A DNA stretch of 64,000 nt, from NCBI RefSeq assembly GCF_030269605.1, contig NZ_BSTQ01000012.1, forward strand, positions 62,001 through 126,000, read 5' to 3'. The notes below the pieces were generated by a model, which saw nothing but the letters and a program-made list of their open reading frames with translations, was not told the origin of the DNA and did no database searches. Numbering within the stretch: the first letter of the stretch is position 1; each line of letters begins with the position of its first letter. The position numbers and the translations under genes are program-made. The DNA is from Lentzea sp. NBRC 105346 (GTDB lineage: Bacteria; Actinomycetota; Actinomycetes; Mycobacteriales; Pseudonocardiaceae). Positions 46,884 through 55,218 of the stretch are shown in pieces.

Positions 46884-48148
46884 AACTCACCGTCGTCGGT
46901 GGCGGGTCCACCTACACACCTGAGCTGGTCGACGGCATTGCCGGCCGTCGCACCAGCCTCGCGGTGGACGAGATCGTCCTGGTCGACCCGGACGAGCACC
47001 GCCTGTCGATCGTCGGGCCGTTCAGCCAGCGACTCCTCTCGCACGCCGGCCACCCGGCGAAGGTGCGCACCACGACGTCGCTGGAGCAGGGCATCGAGGG
47101 CGCGTCCGCGGTGCTGCTGCAGCTGCGCGTCGGCGGTCAGGCGGCGCGTGCGTCCGACGAGACGTTCCCGCTGTCGTGCGGCTGCGTCGGTCAGGAGACG
47201 ACCGGCGCGGGCGGTCTGGCGAAGGCGTTGCGCACGGTTCCCGTGGTGCTCGACATCGCGGACAAGGTGCGCCGGCTGTGCGGCGAGAACACCTGGATCG
47301 TCAACTTCACCAACCCGGTCGGCATCGTCACGCGGGCGCTGCTGCAGGCGGGCCACCGCGCCGTCGGCCTGTGCAACGTGGCGATCACGTTCCAGCGCTG
47401 GACTTCCGGGCTGCTCGGCGTCGAGCCGGACGCGGTCGAGCTGGAGCACGTCGGCCTGAACCACTTGTCGTGGGAACGCGGCGTGTTCGTCGACGGCAAG
47501 GACCGGCTGCCGGAGCTGCTGGCGCAGCACGCTTCCGGCCTGGCCGAGCACATCGGCATCGACGGCACGCTGATGCAGCGCCTGAACATGGTGCCGTCGT
47601 ACTACCTGAAGTACTTCTACAACCACGACGAGGTGGTGAAGAAGCAGCTCACCGACGTGCCGCGCGCCGAAGTCGTCGCGGCCGTGGAGAAGGACCTGCT
47701 GGACATCTACAGCGACCCGACCGTCGTGACGAAGCCCGAGCAGCTCTCGCAGCGCGGTGGCGCGTACTACTCGGAGGCGGCGGTGCAGCTGGTGCACGCC
47801 CTCACCGGTGGCGCCGGCGCCGAGCGGCACGTGGTCAACGTGCGCAATGGCGGCACGCTGCCGTTCCTCCCGGACGACGCCGTGATCGAGGTCCCGGCGA
47901 CCGTGTCGGCCTCCGGCGCGGTGCCGCTGCCGGTGCGCCCGGTGGAGCCGTCCATCTCCGGCCTGATCTCGCACGTGACGAGCTACGAGTACCTGGCGCT
48001 CGAAGCGGCGATCCACGGTGGCCGCGACCGCGTCTCGAACGCGTTGCTCGCGCACCCGTTGGTCGGCCAGCACGCCATCGCAGACCAGCTGGCCGACGAG
48101 CTGATCGCGCAGAACCGCGATCTGCTGCCGTGGGTGAAGGGAGCTTGA
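46880..48148 (+). CDS. GH4 family glycosidase, probable 6-phospho-beta-glucosidase
   Basis: This family 4 glycosidase uses NAD and a divalent metal and works by a redox elimination mechanism. The 422-residue protein has the NAD motif LTVVGGGSTYTPELVDG, VNFTNPVGIVT, GLCNVAITF (metal Cys), VGLNHLSW (metal His) and PSYYLKYFYNHDEVV. GH4 enzymes of this subgroup cleave 6-phospho-beta-glucosides. ABC import does not phosphorylate the sugar, so the kinase encoded next may supply the phosphate. Alternatively, this enzyme acts on an unphosphorylated sugar. Confidence 0.9.
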   Translation: MKLTVVGGGSTYTPELVDGIAGRRTSLAVDEIVLVDPDEHRLSIVGPFSQRLLSHAGHPAKVRTTTSLEQGIEGASAVLLQLRVGGQAARASDETFPLSCGCVGQETTGAGGLAKALRTVPVVLDIADKVRRLCGENTWIVNFTNPVGIVTRALLQAGHRAVGLCNVAITFQRWTSGLLGVEPDAVELEHVGLNHLSWERGVFVDGKDRLPELLAQHASGLAEHIGIDGTLMQRLNMVPSYYLKYFYNHDEVVKKQLTDVPRAEVVAAVEKDLLDIYSDPTVVTKPEQLSQRGGAYYSEAAVQLVHALTGGAGAERHVVNVRNGGTLPFLPDDAVIEVPATVSASGAVPLPVRPVEPSISGLISHVTSYEYLALEAAIHGGRDRVSNALLAHPLVGQHAIADQLADELIAQNRDLLPWVKGA

Positions 48149-48151
48149 TTC

Positions 48152-49165
48152 ATGACCGACCGGGTGCTCGCGATCGACGGCGGGAACAGCAAGACAGCCG
48201 TGCTGCTGGTCGACTCCGACGGCAAGGTGCTCGCGCAGGTGCGCGGACCGGGCGCCTCGCCACAGGTCGTCGGCCTGCAGAAGGGCCTCGACGTGTTCGA
48301 GGGCCTGGCGCGTGAAGCGGCTGCGCAGGCTGGACTCTCCCCCGACGAGCCGATCGCCCGGCACACAGCCGCCTACCTCGCGGGCGCCGACCTGCCGCGC
48401 GAGGAAGAGGAGCTGACCGAGGCGATCGCCGCTCGCGGCTGGTCAACGTCCACAGTGGTCGGTAACGACACGTTCGCGCTGCTGCGTGCCGGTACCGCCG
48501 ACGGCGTGGGCGTCGCGGTGGTCTGCGGTGCGGGCATCAACGCCGTGGGTGTCGCCCGCGACGGTCGCACACACCGCTTCCCGGCCCTGGGCCCGATCTC
48601 CGGCGACTGGGGCGGTGGCGGCCACCTCGGCAACGAGGCGCTCTGGCTGGCCGTGCGTGCCGAGGACGGTCGCGGCAAGCCGACCGAGCTGCTGCCGGCG
48701 TTGATCGAGCACTACGGCGTCTCCACGATTCACGAGGCCGTGGAGAAGATCCACTTCCAGGAGATCGAGTTCGACCCCCACCCGTTGTGCCCCTTGCTGT
48801 TCTCGGTGGCGGCACGTGGTGACGAGGTCGCGCAGGCCGTGGTCGATCGGCTGATCGAGGAGATCACGCTGCTCGCCACCGTGTCGCTGCAGCGTCTCGA
48901 CCTGGCCGGCGAGGCCGTGGACGTGGTGCTCGGCGGTGGCGTGATGACCGGTGCCACGGAGGCCGTGCTGGGCCCGGTGCGGCGGCACGTGCTGGAGGTC
49001 GCGCCGCTCGCCCAGGTGCGGGTGGTGGATCTGCCGCCCGTGGTCGGGGCCGCGTTGCTGGGACTCGACACCATCGGCGCTTCGCCTGCCGCGGAGTTGC
49101 GCCTGCGTTCGGCGTACGACGAACACCTGCCGGCTGCGAACTTAGGAATCGCCGCGGGCTCTTAA
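48152..49165 (+). CDS. BadF/BcrA-type sugar kinase (NagK-like)
   Basis: This 337-residue ASKHA kinase has LAIDGGNSKTAVLLVDSDG at the N-terminus, GNDTFALLRAG, VCGAGINAVGV, SGDWGGGGHLGNEAL and VLGGGVMTGAT. It belongs with N-acetylglucosamine or glucosamine kinases. It is the last gene of the ROK operon, 3 bp after the GH4 gene, and may phosphorylate the imported sugar or the released aglycone sugar. It shares little sequence beyond motifs with the kinase at 36342. Confidence 0.88.
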   Translation: MTDRVLAIDGGNSKTAVLLVDSDGKVLAQVRGPGASPQVVGLQKGLDVFEGLAREAAAQAGLSPDEPIARHTAAYLAGADLPREEEELTEAIAARGWSTSTVVGNDTFALLRAGTADGVGVAVVCGAGINAVGVARDGRTHRFPALGPISGDWGGGGHLGNEALWLAVRAEDGRGKPTELLPALIEHYGVSTIHEAVEKIHFQEIEFDPHPLCPLLFSVAARGDEVAQAVVDRLIEEITLLATVSLQRLDLAGEAVDVVLGGGVMTGATEAVLGPVRRHVLEVAPLAQVRVVDLPPVVGAALLGLDTIGASPAAELRLRSAYDEHLPAANLGIAAGS

Positions 49166-49167
49166 GA

Positions 49168-49467
49168 CCCCGCTGCCGATGGGATGGATACAGCGGTAGA
49201 TCGGCGGCGGCGCCCAAAACTGAACAGTGTTTCCCACAGACCCCGCTGTAAGGGGTAGATCGGCGGCGGCGCCCCTTACAGCGGTCCCAACCCCACCATT
49301 CGCGGTAGATCGGCGGCGGCGCCGCGAATGGTGGTCCCAACCCCGCTAGCCACGGGGATTGATACAGCGGACTGATCGGCGGCGGCGCTCCCCGCGTCCT
49401 GCCGGTTCCAAGGCCCCGCTAGCGGGGGAACTGATCGGCGGCGGCGTTCCCCTGCTAGCGGTCCCAA
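49168..49467. repeat. Array of five hairpin units with a conserved 16-nt loop
   Basis: Units begin with CCCC at 49168, 49241, 49291, 49341 and 49414, giving lengths of 73, 50, 50, 73 and about 54 bp. Each contains TAGATCGGCGGCGGCG or CTGATCGGCGGCGGCG (at 49197, 49256, 49306, 49372, 49431), and most end in GGTCCCAA. In units 2 and 3 the loop is flanked by perfect 13-bp stems of different sequence (CCGCTGTAAGGGG; CCACCATTCGCGG, each with its complement). Unit 5 has a 15-bp stem with one G-T pair. Units 1 and 4 carry a 23-bp extension containing GATACAGCGG and have weak stems. Stem sequence varies while pairing is kept, so folding of DNA or RNA is being conserved. No ORF runs through it. It starts 2 bp after the kinase stop. 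Confidence 0.93.
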
Positions 49468-49470
49468 ACG

Positions 49471-49513
49471 CCCCCGGAACGACATCACGCGCCGATGTCG
49501 CTCCGGGGGTTTT
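49471..49513 (+). terminator. Intrinsic terminator after the hairpin array
   Basis: A 16-bp stem with one mismatch (CCCCCGGAACGACATC at 49471-49486, paired with 49494-49509) is followed by TTTT. It ends transcription from the ROK operon and the array. It also contains the stop of the convergent gene at 49485, so it may serve both directions. Confidence 0.8.
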
Positions 49514-49853
49514 GCGTGTTCAACGTCGGCAACTGCGGCAACGGCATCTCCGTCGTCCGCACGATGCTCGGCTGCGGCGCGGTGGTCTGCGGCGTCACGA
49601 CCGGACGCGACTGCGGCGGCGGACTCGTCGGCTTCGGCTGCGGTTTCGGCAGGCTCGAGGTGGCGGCCGGCGTGTACTCCATGGGAGGGTCGTCACCGCC
49701 GATGTTGGAGACCCCCGGTTCACCGTCGGGCGGACGCACGTCCTGCACCGGTTTCGCCCCGGTTCCCGCTCCGAGCACCACCCCGGCCACGAGGCCGAGC
49801 AGCACCACAACAGCGCTGATGGAGGTCCAGGGCAGGGGAAAGCCGGGTCGCAC
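49485..49853 (-). CDS. Small single-span membrane protein with Pro-rich exterior
   Basis: I do not recognise a family. The 122-residue protein has a membrane segment at about residues 11-30 (ISAVVVLLGLVAGVVLGAGTG). A long Pro/Thr/Ser-rich tail follows (LPKPQPKPTSPPPQSRP and more) and is likely outside the cell. Its GTG start is at 49853. The stop lies inside the terminator hairpin. It may be a cell-envelope protein, with no functional clue from its neighbours. Confidence 0.65.
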   Translation of the reverse strand: MRPGFPLPWTSISAVVVLLGLVAGVVLGAGTGAKPVQDVRPPDGEPGVSNIGGDDPPMEYTPAATSSLPKPQPKPTSPPPQSRPVVTPQTTAPQPSIVRTTEMPLPQLPTLNTQNPRSDIGA

Positions 49854-50030
49854 GGCGGCGAGGCTACTTGCGAAATGAGACAGAACGTCCGATTTTCCCC
49901 GTCTATCCCACGATCGAGTGGTAATTAGTTCGTCACCTACAGCTACAAAACCTACGATGCCGTAACTGACGGTGGCGTAGGTGGCGATTTCTTATGCATG
50001 CTGTCTGCCGTCACGAGGGAGGGGGACGCC

Positions 50031-50828
50031 GTGCTGCGCTGGAAGACTCTGGTAGCCGTAGGGGACAGCTTCACCGAGGGGATGGACGATCCGGGCGACG
50101 GCGACACGTTCGTCGGCTGGGCGGACCGGCTCGCGACGATGCTCGCCGCCAGGTCGCCGGACTTCAGATACGCCAACCTGGCGATCCGCGGCAAGATGCT
50201 GCAGGAGATCATCGACGAACAGGTGCCGCTGGCGGTGTCGCTGAAGCCGGACCTGGTCACGTTCTGCGGTGGCGGCAACGACCTCATGGTTCCGAACAGC
50301 GACCCGGACGGGATCGCGGAGCAGTTCGAGATCGCCGTCGCCGAGCTCCGCGCCGCCGGGTGCGACGTGGTGATGTTCACCGGTCCGGACACGAGGGGCA
50401 CGCCCCTGCTGCGGTCGTTGCGCGGCAAAGTCGGGATCTACAACTCGCACCTGTGGTCCATCGCCGAGCGCTACCACTGCGCGATGATCGACCTCTGGTC
50501 CATGCACGTGCTGCACGACCGCCGGGCGTGGAGCGAGGACCGGCTGCACTTCTCGCCGGACGGCCACCAGCGCATCGCGCTGCGCGTCGCCGAGTCGCTC
50601 GGGCTGCCGGTCGAAGAGGAGTGGAACGCGCCCTGGCCGCCGCCGGTCGAGGCCGAGTGGATGACGCAGCGGCGGCAGGACCTGAAGTGGGCGCGCGAGC
50701 ACGTCGTGCCGTGGATCGGACGGCTGTTGCGCGGCGAGTCCATGGGTGACGGGCTGGCGCCGAAGCGGCCGGAGTTGTTGCCGCTGGCGCGGATTCCCGA
50801 GGACGACCGGGAGACGGCGAAGCCCTGA
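50031..50828 (+). CDS. SGNH/GDSL-family hydrolase
   Basis: This 265-residue cytoplasmic esterase or lipase-like protein has the four SGNH blocks: VAVGDSFTEGMDDP (Ser, block I), the block II Gly in LAIRGKMLQEI, GGGNDLM (Asn, block III) and DRLHFSPDGHQRIA (Asp and His, block V). There is no signal peptide. I chose GTG at 50031 because AGGGAGGGGG lies five bases ahead. The upstream ATG at 49998 has no such site. The substrate is unknown. Confidence 0.92.
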   Translation: MLRWKTLVAVGDSFTEGMDDPGDGDTFVGWADRLATMLAARSPDFRYANLAIRGKMLQEIIDEQVPLAVSLKPDLVTFCGGGNDLMVPNSDPDGIAEQFEIAVAELRAAGCDVVMFTGPDTRGTPLLRSLRGKVGIYNSHLWSIAERYHCAMIDLWSMHVLHDRRAWSEDRLHFSPDGHQRIALRVAESLGLPVEEEWNAPWPPPVEAEWMTQRRQDLKWAREHVVPWIGRLLRGESMGDGLAPKRPELLPLARIPEDDRETAKP

Positions 50829-50835
50829 CGGGACT

Positions 50836-50890
50836 TGCTATGGGGGGAGCTTTCCAAGCGCTGGGCGCTTGGAAAGCTCCCCCCATAGCA
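50836..50890. terminator. Very long perfect hairpin after the SGNH gene
   Basis: Two perfectly complementary 25-base arms (starting TGCTATGGGGGGAGCTTTCC) flank the loop CTGGG, 7 bp after the SGNH stop. It probably terminates transcription. Its length and perfection also suggest a dispersed palindromic element. Confidence 0.8.
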
Positions 50891-50903
50891 CTACAAACCC
50901 AGA

Positions 50904-50947
50904 GGAGGGGTTACCGGCACTCTCCCCCGAATGCCGGTAACCCCTCC
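50904..50947. terminator. Second hairpin between SGNH and AfsR-type genes
   Basis: Perfect 16-bp arms (GGAGGGGTTACCGGCA and complement) flank a 12-base loop. It lies 116 bp from the AfsR-type gene stop and probably terminates that convergent gene. The remaining intergenic sequence to 51063 shows nothing else. Confidence 0.75.
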
Positions 50948-51063
50948 GTTCGGTGGCCTACCCCCTCGATCCCCCTTCAGCCACCTGGACACCGTCTTCC
51001 GCAAGAAAGATCCGTGCCCAGAACCAACCTCCCACGTCCGATCCCCGCCGGGCTAAACACCGG

Positions 51064-53844
51064 CTAAACATCGGATCCCACCGTTTCGAGCAACGCCCGC
51101 ACCTCGGCGGCCCGCCCCGAGTTGACCTGCTCGTACAGCCGCAGAGACTCCGCCAGCTCGGCCCGAGCGGCGACGTTCTCCCCGCGACGAACCAGCACGC
51201 CTCCCAGCACGAACCGCCCGAACGCCTCGTACAGCGTCATTCCCCCCGCGGCGGCGAGCTCGATTCCGGTTCGCGCGTACTCCTCGGCCTCGTCGAGCCG
51301 GCCGAGCTCCAGGTACAACTCGGCCAGATTGTCGATACCGCACACGTAAGCCGCGGAATCGCCGGACCGGTGATAGATCTCGACGGCCTGGAACTGGTGG
51401 CGCACAGCGGTGTCCGCGCGCCCGAGGGCCTGTTCGACCTGTGCCACGTTGTTGAGGCCGTGCGCCTCGCCCACCATGTCGCCTTCGTGGCGGGCGAGTT
51501 CGACGGACTCCCAGAAGTGCAGCAGGGCCTCGTCGTGATGTCCCAGGCGGAACAGCACGTCCGCGAGTTGGGCGAGCGTCAGCACCTGGTACCGACGCTC
51601 GCCCAGCTCGGTCGCGAGCCGGTGCGCACGACGCGCGTCCGGGAGCAGGACGGGCCTGCCCATCCGGGCGTTCGTCGTGTACGCCGCGTCCAGCATCAGC
51701 ACCTGGCCGAGGAGGCTCCCCGTCACCTCGGCAGAGGCCGTGCCGAACCCGACGAGCGCCACCCACTCCCCCGTGAGGGCGCGCACCGTCGCGTAGGGGT
51801 GCAGCAGCCTGACGATCTGCCACACCTGGTCGTGCAGACCCGCTTCGGCGGCGGCGTGCACGACCGCCACCAGGTTGGGCCACTCCTGGTCGAACCACGT
51901 CAGCGCCCGGCGCGGGGTGGCCGCGGTGGGCAGGGCCGTGCATCCGTTGTCCCGCAACGCGAAGTCGAGGCCGTCGCGCGACGGGCGGATCGCGTTGCGG
52001 ACGCGGTCGCACGCGACGAGGTAGTAGTTCACCAAGCGCCGCAAGGCATCCGGGTCGGCGACGCCGAGCCCGCGGACGTAGAGCCGCACCAGCTCGTGCA
52101 TGGCGAACCCGTCCGGCCAGGGCTCGGTGAGCAGGTTCACCTCCACGAGCTGGGATAATCGGCGTCGCGCCGAATCCAGTGGAATCCGGCACAACGCGGC
52201 CACGGCGTGCGGCGACACCGAACGTCCTGGCGCGAGGCCCACCGCCTGGAACACCTCCCCGAGTTCCGGCGGCAGGCCCCGGCAGGACAGGTCGAGGGCG
52301 CGGCGCACCCCGACCTCCGACTCCGGCAGCTCCAGCGAGCGCAGCCGGTTGCGGTCGTCGGCGAGCTCGGCGATCAGGTCCCCGACCGTCCATTCAGGAC
52401 TGATCACGAGCTTCGCCGCCGCGACGCGCAGCGCGAGCGGCAGGCACCCGCACAGCTCGGCGAGCTTGCGGCTCGCCGCCGGGTCCTCGATCGACAACGT
52501 CCTCCCCAAGACGTCGTCCACCAGCCGCACCGCGCTGTCCTCGTCGAGCACGCCCAGCCTGCGAATTCGGGCGCTGTTGCTGACCACCAGCCCCTCCAAC
52601 CGGCGCCGCGAGGTGACGAGCACCAGCGACCCCGATCCCGGTGGCAGCAACGACTGCACCTGCTCGACGCTCACCGCGTCGTCCAGCACCACCAGCACCC
52701 GCCTGCGGGCGAGCAGCGAGCGGTACAGGCCGACCCGGTCCTCCTCCTGCACGGGCACGCCGTCCGCCGGAACCCCCAGTGCCACCAGGAACCTGGTCAG
52801 CACCTCCGCCGGTTCCACCGAGCCGAGCTCGGCGTACAGCACCCCGTGTGGAAACTTCTCCGCGTGCCCGTGTCCCCACGTGATCGCGAGCGCGCTCTTG
52901 CCGACACCGGGCGGGCCGGTCAGCACCGCCACGGTCGTCGCCGTCAGGTTCCGGCTGTCGCACACGTCGTCCAGCCACCGCGTGTCGGCGCCGCGGCCGA
53001 ACAGGTCGGAAGCCGCCGCGGGCAGCAGTGCGGGCACCACGATCCCGGCGCGCGGCGCGACCGTGCGAGGTTCGGCCGAGCCGATCACGCTCAACGCCGG
53101 GTCGTCCTGCAGCACCTGCTTGTGCAGCATGCGCAGTTCGGGACCAGGATCGATGCCCAGCTCCTGCACCGCGCGGCGCTGGAACCGCTGGTAGGCGTCC
53201 AACGCGTCGGCCCGCTGACCAGACCGGTAGAGCGCGCGCATGCTGTGCGCCACCAGGCGTTCCCGGTACGGGTACTCGGTGCACAGCTGCCGCAGCTCGC
53301 CCACCAGCTCCAGGTGGCGGCCCAGCTCCAACTCGGCGTCGATCCGTTCCTCGATGGCCGACAACCGCAGCTCGTCGAGGTCCGTGGTGATCGGCTCACC
53401 GGGCACGTCGGAGAGCACCGGGCCGCGCCAGAGGCCGAGTGCCTCGCGCAACAACCCCGCGCGGATCGCGGCGGGCTTGCCACGGGCCGACGCGACGAGT
53501 TGACGGGCCCGGTGCAGATCAAGGCGCCACGGGTCGACGGACAGCTCGTACCCCGGCGGCGTGGTGCGGATGGTCGCGGAGCCGGTCGGGTCGGCCTCCT
53601 CCAGCACCTTGCGCAGCTTGGACACGTAACCGTGCACGATCGTCCGGGCGGTCGCGGGCGGGGCGTCACCCCACAGCGAGTCCACGATGTCGTCGATGGC
53701 GACCGCTCGGTTGGCCTCCACGACGAGCATCGCGAGCAGACCCCGCACACCCTTGCGGCCGAGTTGGATCGGACTGCCGTCGGCGAGCACCTGCAGGGGA
53801 CCCAGCACGCCGAACTCCAGGCCGGTCTTGCTCCGCATGCTCAC
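51064..53844 (-). CDS. AfsR/SARP-family regulator with NB-ARC and TPR domains
   Basis: This 926-residue protein has, in order, an OmpR-type winged helix (about 8-95, FGVLGPLQVLADGSPIQLG), a bacterial activation domain (about 100-250), an NTPase domain with P-loop TGPPGVGKSALA (about 310), and C-terminal TPR helices (about 640-926, LGHHDEALLHFWESVELARHEG and following). This is the large SARP architecture of AfsR, usually a pleiotropic activator of secondary metabolism. GTG at 53844 or ATG at 53838 is the start. No biosynthetic cluster is seen beside it. Confidence 0.93.
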   Translation of the reverse strand: MSMRSKTGLEFGVLGPLQVLADGSPIQLGRKGVRGLLAMLVVEANRAVAIDDIVDSLWGDAPPATARTIVHGYVSKLRKVLEEADPTGSATIRTTPPGYELSVDPWRLDLHRARQLVASARGKPAAIRAGLLREALGLWRGPVLSDVPGEPITTDLDELRLSAIEERIDAELELGRHLELVGELRQLCTEYPYRERLVAHSMRALYRSGQRADALDAYQRFQRRAVQELGIDPGPELRMLHKQVLQDDPALSVIGSAEPRTVAPRAGIVVPALLPAAASDLFGRGADTRWLDDVCDSRNLTATTVAVLTGPPGVGKSALAITWGHGHAEKFPHGVLYAELGSVEPAEVLTRFLVALGVPADGVPVQEEDRVGLYRSLLARRRVLVVLDDAVSVEQVQSLLPPGSGSLVLVTSRRRLEGLVVSNSARIRRLGVLDEDSAVRLVDDVLGRTLSIEDPAASRKLAELCGCLPLALRVAAAKLVISPEWTVGDLIAELADDRNRLRSLELPESEVGVRRALDLSCRGLPPELGEVFQAVGLAPGRSVSPHAVAALCRIPLDSARRRLSQLVEVNLLTEPWPDGFAMHELVRLYVRGLGVADPDALRRLVNYYLVACDRVRNAIRPSRDGLDFALRDNGCTALPTAATPRRALTWFDQEWPNLVAVVHAAAEAGLHDQVWQIVRLLHPYATVRALTGEWVALVGFGTASAEVTGSLLGQVLMLDAAYTTNARMGRPVLLPDARRAHRLATELGERRYQVLTLAQLADVLFRLGHHDEALLHFWESVELARHEGDMVGEAHGLNNVAQVEQALGRADTAVRHQFQAVEIYHRSGDSAAYVCGIDNLAELYLELGRLDEAEEYARTGIELAAAGGMTLYEAFGRFVLGGVLVRRGENVAARAELAESLRLYEQVNSGRAAEVRALLETVGSDV

Positions 53845-53944
53845 CCCGTCCGCGCCTCGCTGACCTTGTCACTTGGTGAGGTGCGCGAGCGTCACCCCCA
53901 GATACACGCTCAGTAAAACTTGATCGCTCAACCGCTTGGGGACG

Positions 53945-54000
53945 GCTAGCGAACGTGACGTTCGGGGACATCTATGTCCTCGAACGTCACGTTCGCTAGC
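53945..54000. repeat. Dispersed long palindrome, copy 1
   Basis: A 56-bp inverted repeat has ends GCTAGCGAACGTGACGTTCG and its complement, with one mismatch and the loop TCTA. It lies in the 231-bp gap between the divergent AfsR-type and ADP-ribosylglycohydrolase genes, so it cannot be a simple terminator. It shares about 25 bp per arm with the palindrome at 59976. Confidence 0.9.
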
Positions 54001-54075
54001 GTCCGCACCAGGGATTCCACGTGACGCGTCTTTCGTCGGTGGAACGGAGCGTGAGGAGCCCGGTAGGGTTTCACC

Positions 54076-55101
54076 GTGCCGCGTGATCCCTCTTCCGTGG
54101 TTGATCGCGGCGCCGGGTGCCTCCTCGGCGGCGCGCTCGGTGATGCCCTCGGCGCACCGGTGCAGTACCTCGGCTGGGCGGACATCCAGCGCGAACACGG
54201 CCCGCAGGGCGTGCTCTCCCCGCCGAAGCCGGCGCTGGTCACCGACGACACCCAGCTGACGCTCTTCACTGCGGACGGTTACCTGCGCGCGTGGGTGCGC
54301 GGGAAACTCACCGGCGAGTGGGAGCCCATCGAGACGGTGTGGCACAGCTACCGGCGCTGGCTGATCACCCAGCAGCAGGACGCGCCCGACGAGGGTGCGG
54401 CCGGGCTGCTCGCCGACGAACGGCTGTACGAGAGCCGCTCGCCCGGCCTGACCTGCCTGCGCGCGCTCGCGTCCGAGACGCCGTCGACACCGGAGGAACC
54501 GCACAACGAGTCGTCCGGCTGCAACGGCGTGACCAGGACGGCACCCGCCGGCTTCGCGCCGAGCGCGAGCATCGCCTACGACCTGGGCTGCCGGTTCGCC
54601 GCGCTGACCCACGGCGGCACGGGCGGCTGGGTGTCCGGTGGCGCGCTCGCGCTGCTGGTCCACCTGCTGGCGGTGAAGAACCGCCCGCTCAAGGAAGCCA
54701 TCGACCAGGTCATCGGACGCGTGTTGCGGGACGACACCTACACGGCGACCGTGCTGACGCGCGCGGTCGTGCTCGCGGAGGAGAAGCAGGAGATCCGGGT
54801 CGAACGGCTCGGCAGCGGCTGGACCGGTCCGGAGGCGCTGGCGATCGCGGTCTACCTCGTGCTTTCACACCCGAAGCCGGCGCAGTTCGCCGACGCGATG
54901 CGCGCCGCCGTCAACCACTCCGGCGGCAGCGACGCGACGGCCGCGCTCACCGGGAACATCCTCGGCGCGCTGCACGGCACCGACGCACTGCCGCGCGACT
55001 GGCTGGCCGGGCTCGAACTGGTCGACGTGCTCGACGGGATCGGCCGCGACCTCGGGCGGTCCGCGGTCAACGAGCCGTTCGAGGAAACCCGCTACGCATA
55101 A
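54076..55101 (+). CDS. ADP-ribosylglycohydrolase family protein
   Basis: This 341-residue all-helical, two-metal hydrolase is of the DraG/ARH family, which removes ADP-ribose from proteins or small molecules. Motifs are GALGDALGAPVQYL at the N-terminus, TDDTQLTLFTADGYL (metal Thr-Asp-Asp) and HSGGSDATAALTGNILGAL (metal Asp near the C-terminus). The GTG at 54076 lies 6 bp after a -10-like TAGGGT, so the message may be leaderless. It stands alone. Confidence 0.93.
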   Translation: MPRDPSSVVDRGAGCLLGGALGDALGAPVQYLGWADIQREHGPQGVLSPPKPALVTDDTQLTLFTADGYLRAWVRGKLTGEWEPIETVWHSYRRWLITQQQDAPDEGAAGLLADERLYESRSPGLTCLRALASETPSTPEEPHNESSGCNGVTRTAPAGFAPSASIAYDLGCRFAALTHGGTGGWVSGGALALLVHLLAVKNRPLKEAIDQVIGRVLRDDTYTATVLTRAVVLAEEKQEIRVERLGSGWTGPEALAIAVYLVLSHPKPAQFADAMRAAVNHSGGSDATAALTGNILGALHGTDALPRDWLAGLELVDVLDGIGRDLGRSAVNEPFEETRYA

Positions 55102-55104
55102 GCA

Positions 55105-55154
55105 GAACGACCCGCTGGAGCACGTTCCCGATAACGCACACCAGCGGGTCGTTC
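55105..55154 (+). terminator. Terminator after ADP-ribosylglycohydrolase
   Basis: Perfect 14-bp arms GAACGACCCGCTGG and its complement flank a 22-base loop, 4 bp after the stop. The long loop makes it moderately certain. Confidence 0.65.
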
Positions 55155-55218
55155 CCACACGGGTTCCGCAATTTCTTCCGTGCCAACGGATGCCCCGAGC
55201 CTCCGTTGGGCGGGCACT

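Noticed and set aside
49197-49446. CRISPR-like reading of the repeated TAGATCGGCGGCGGCG
   Set aside because: Intervals between repeats are 59, 50, 66 and 59 bases. The sequences on both sides of each repeat are complementary to each other, so they are stems and not spacers. No cas genes are nearby.
49168-49513. Type III toxin-antitoxin RNA array (ToxI-like tandem repeats before a terminator)
   Set aside because: The layout of repeats then terminator is similar, but units are 50-73 nt and not 34-36. No endoribonuclease-like gene follows, and the next forward gene is an SGNH hydrolase 500 bp away.
50840-51067. Short ORF beginning MGGAFQALGAWKAPP across the large hairpin
   Set aside because: The coding appearance comes from the palindrome itself, and the same peptide start appears on the other strand (from 50886). 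No conserved protein is recognised.
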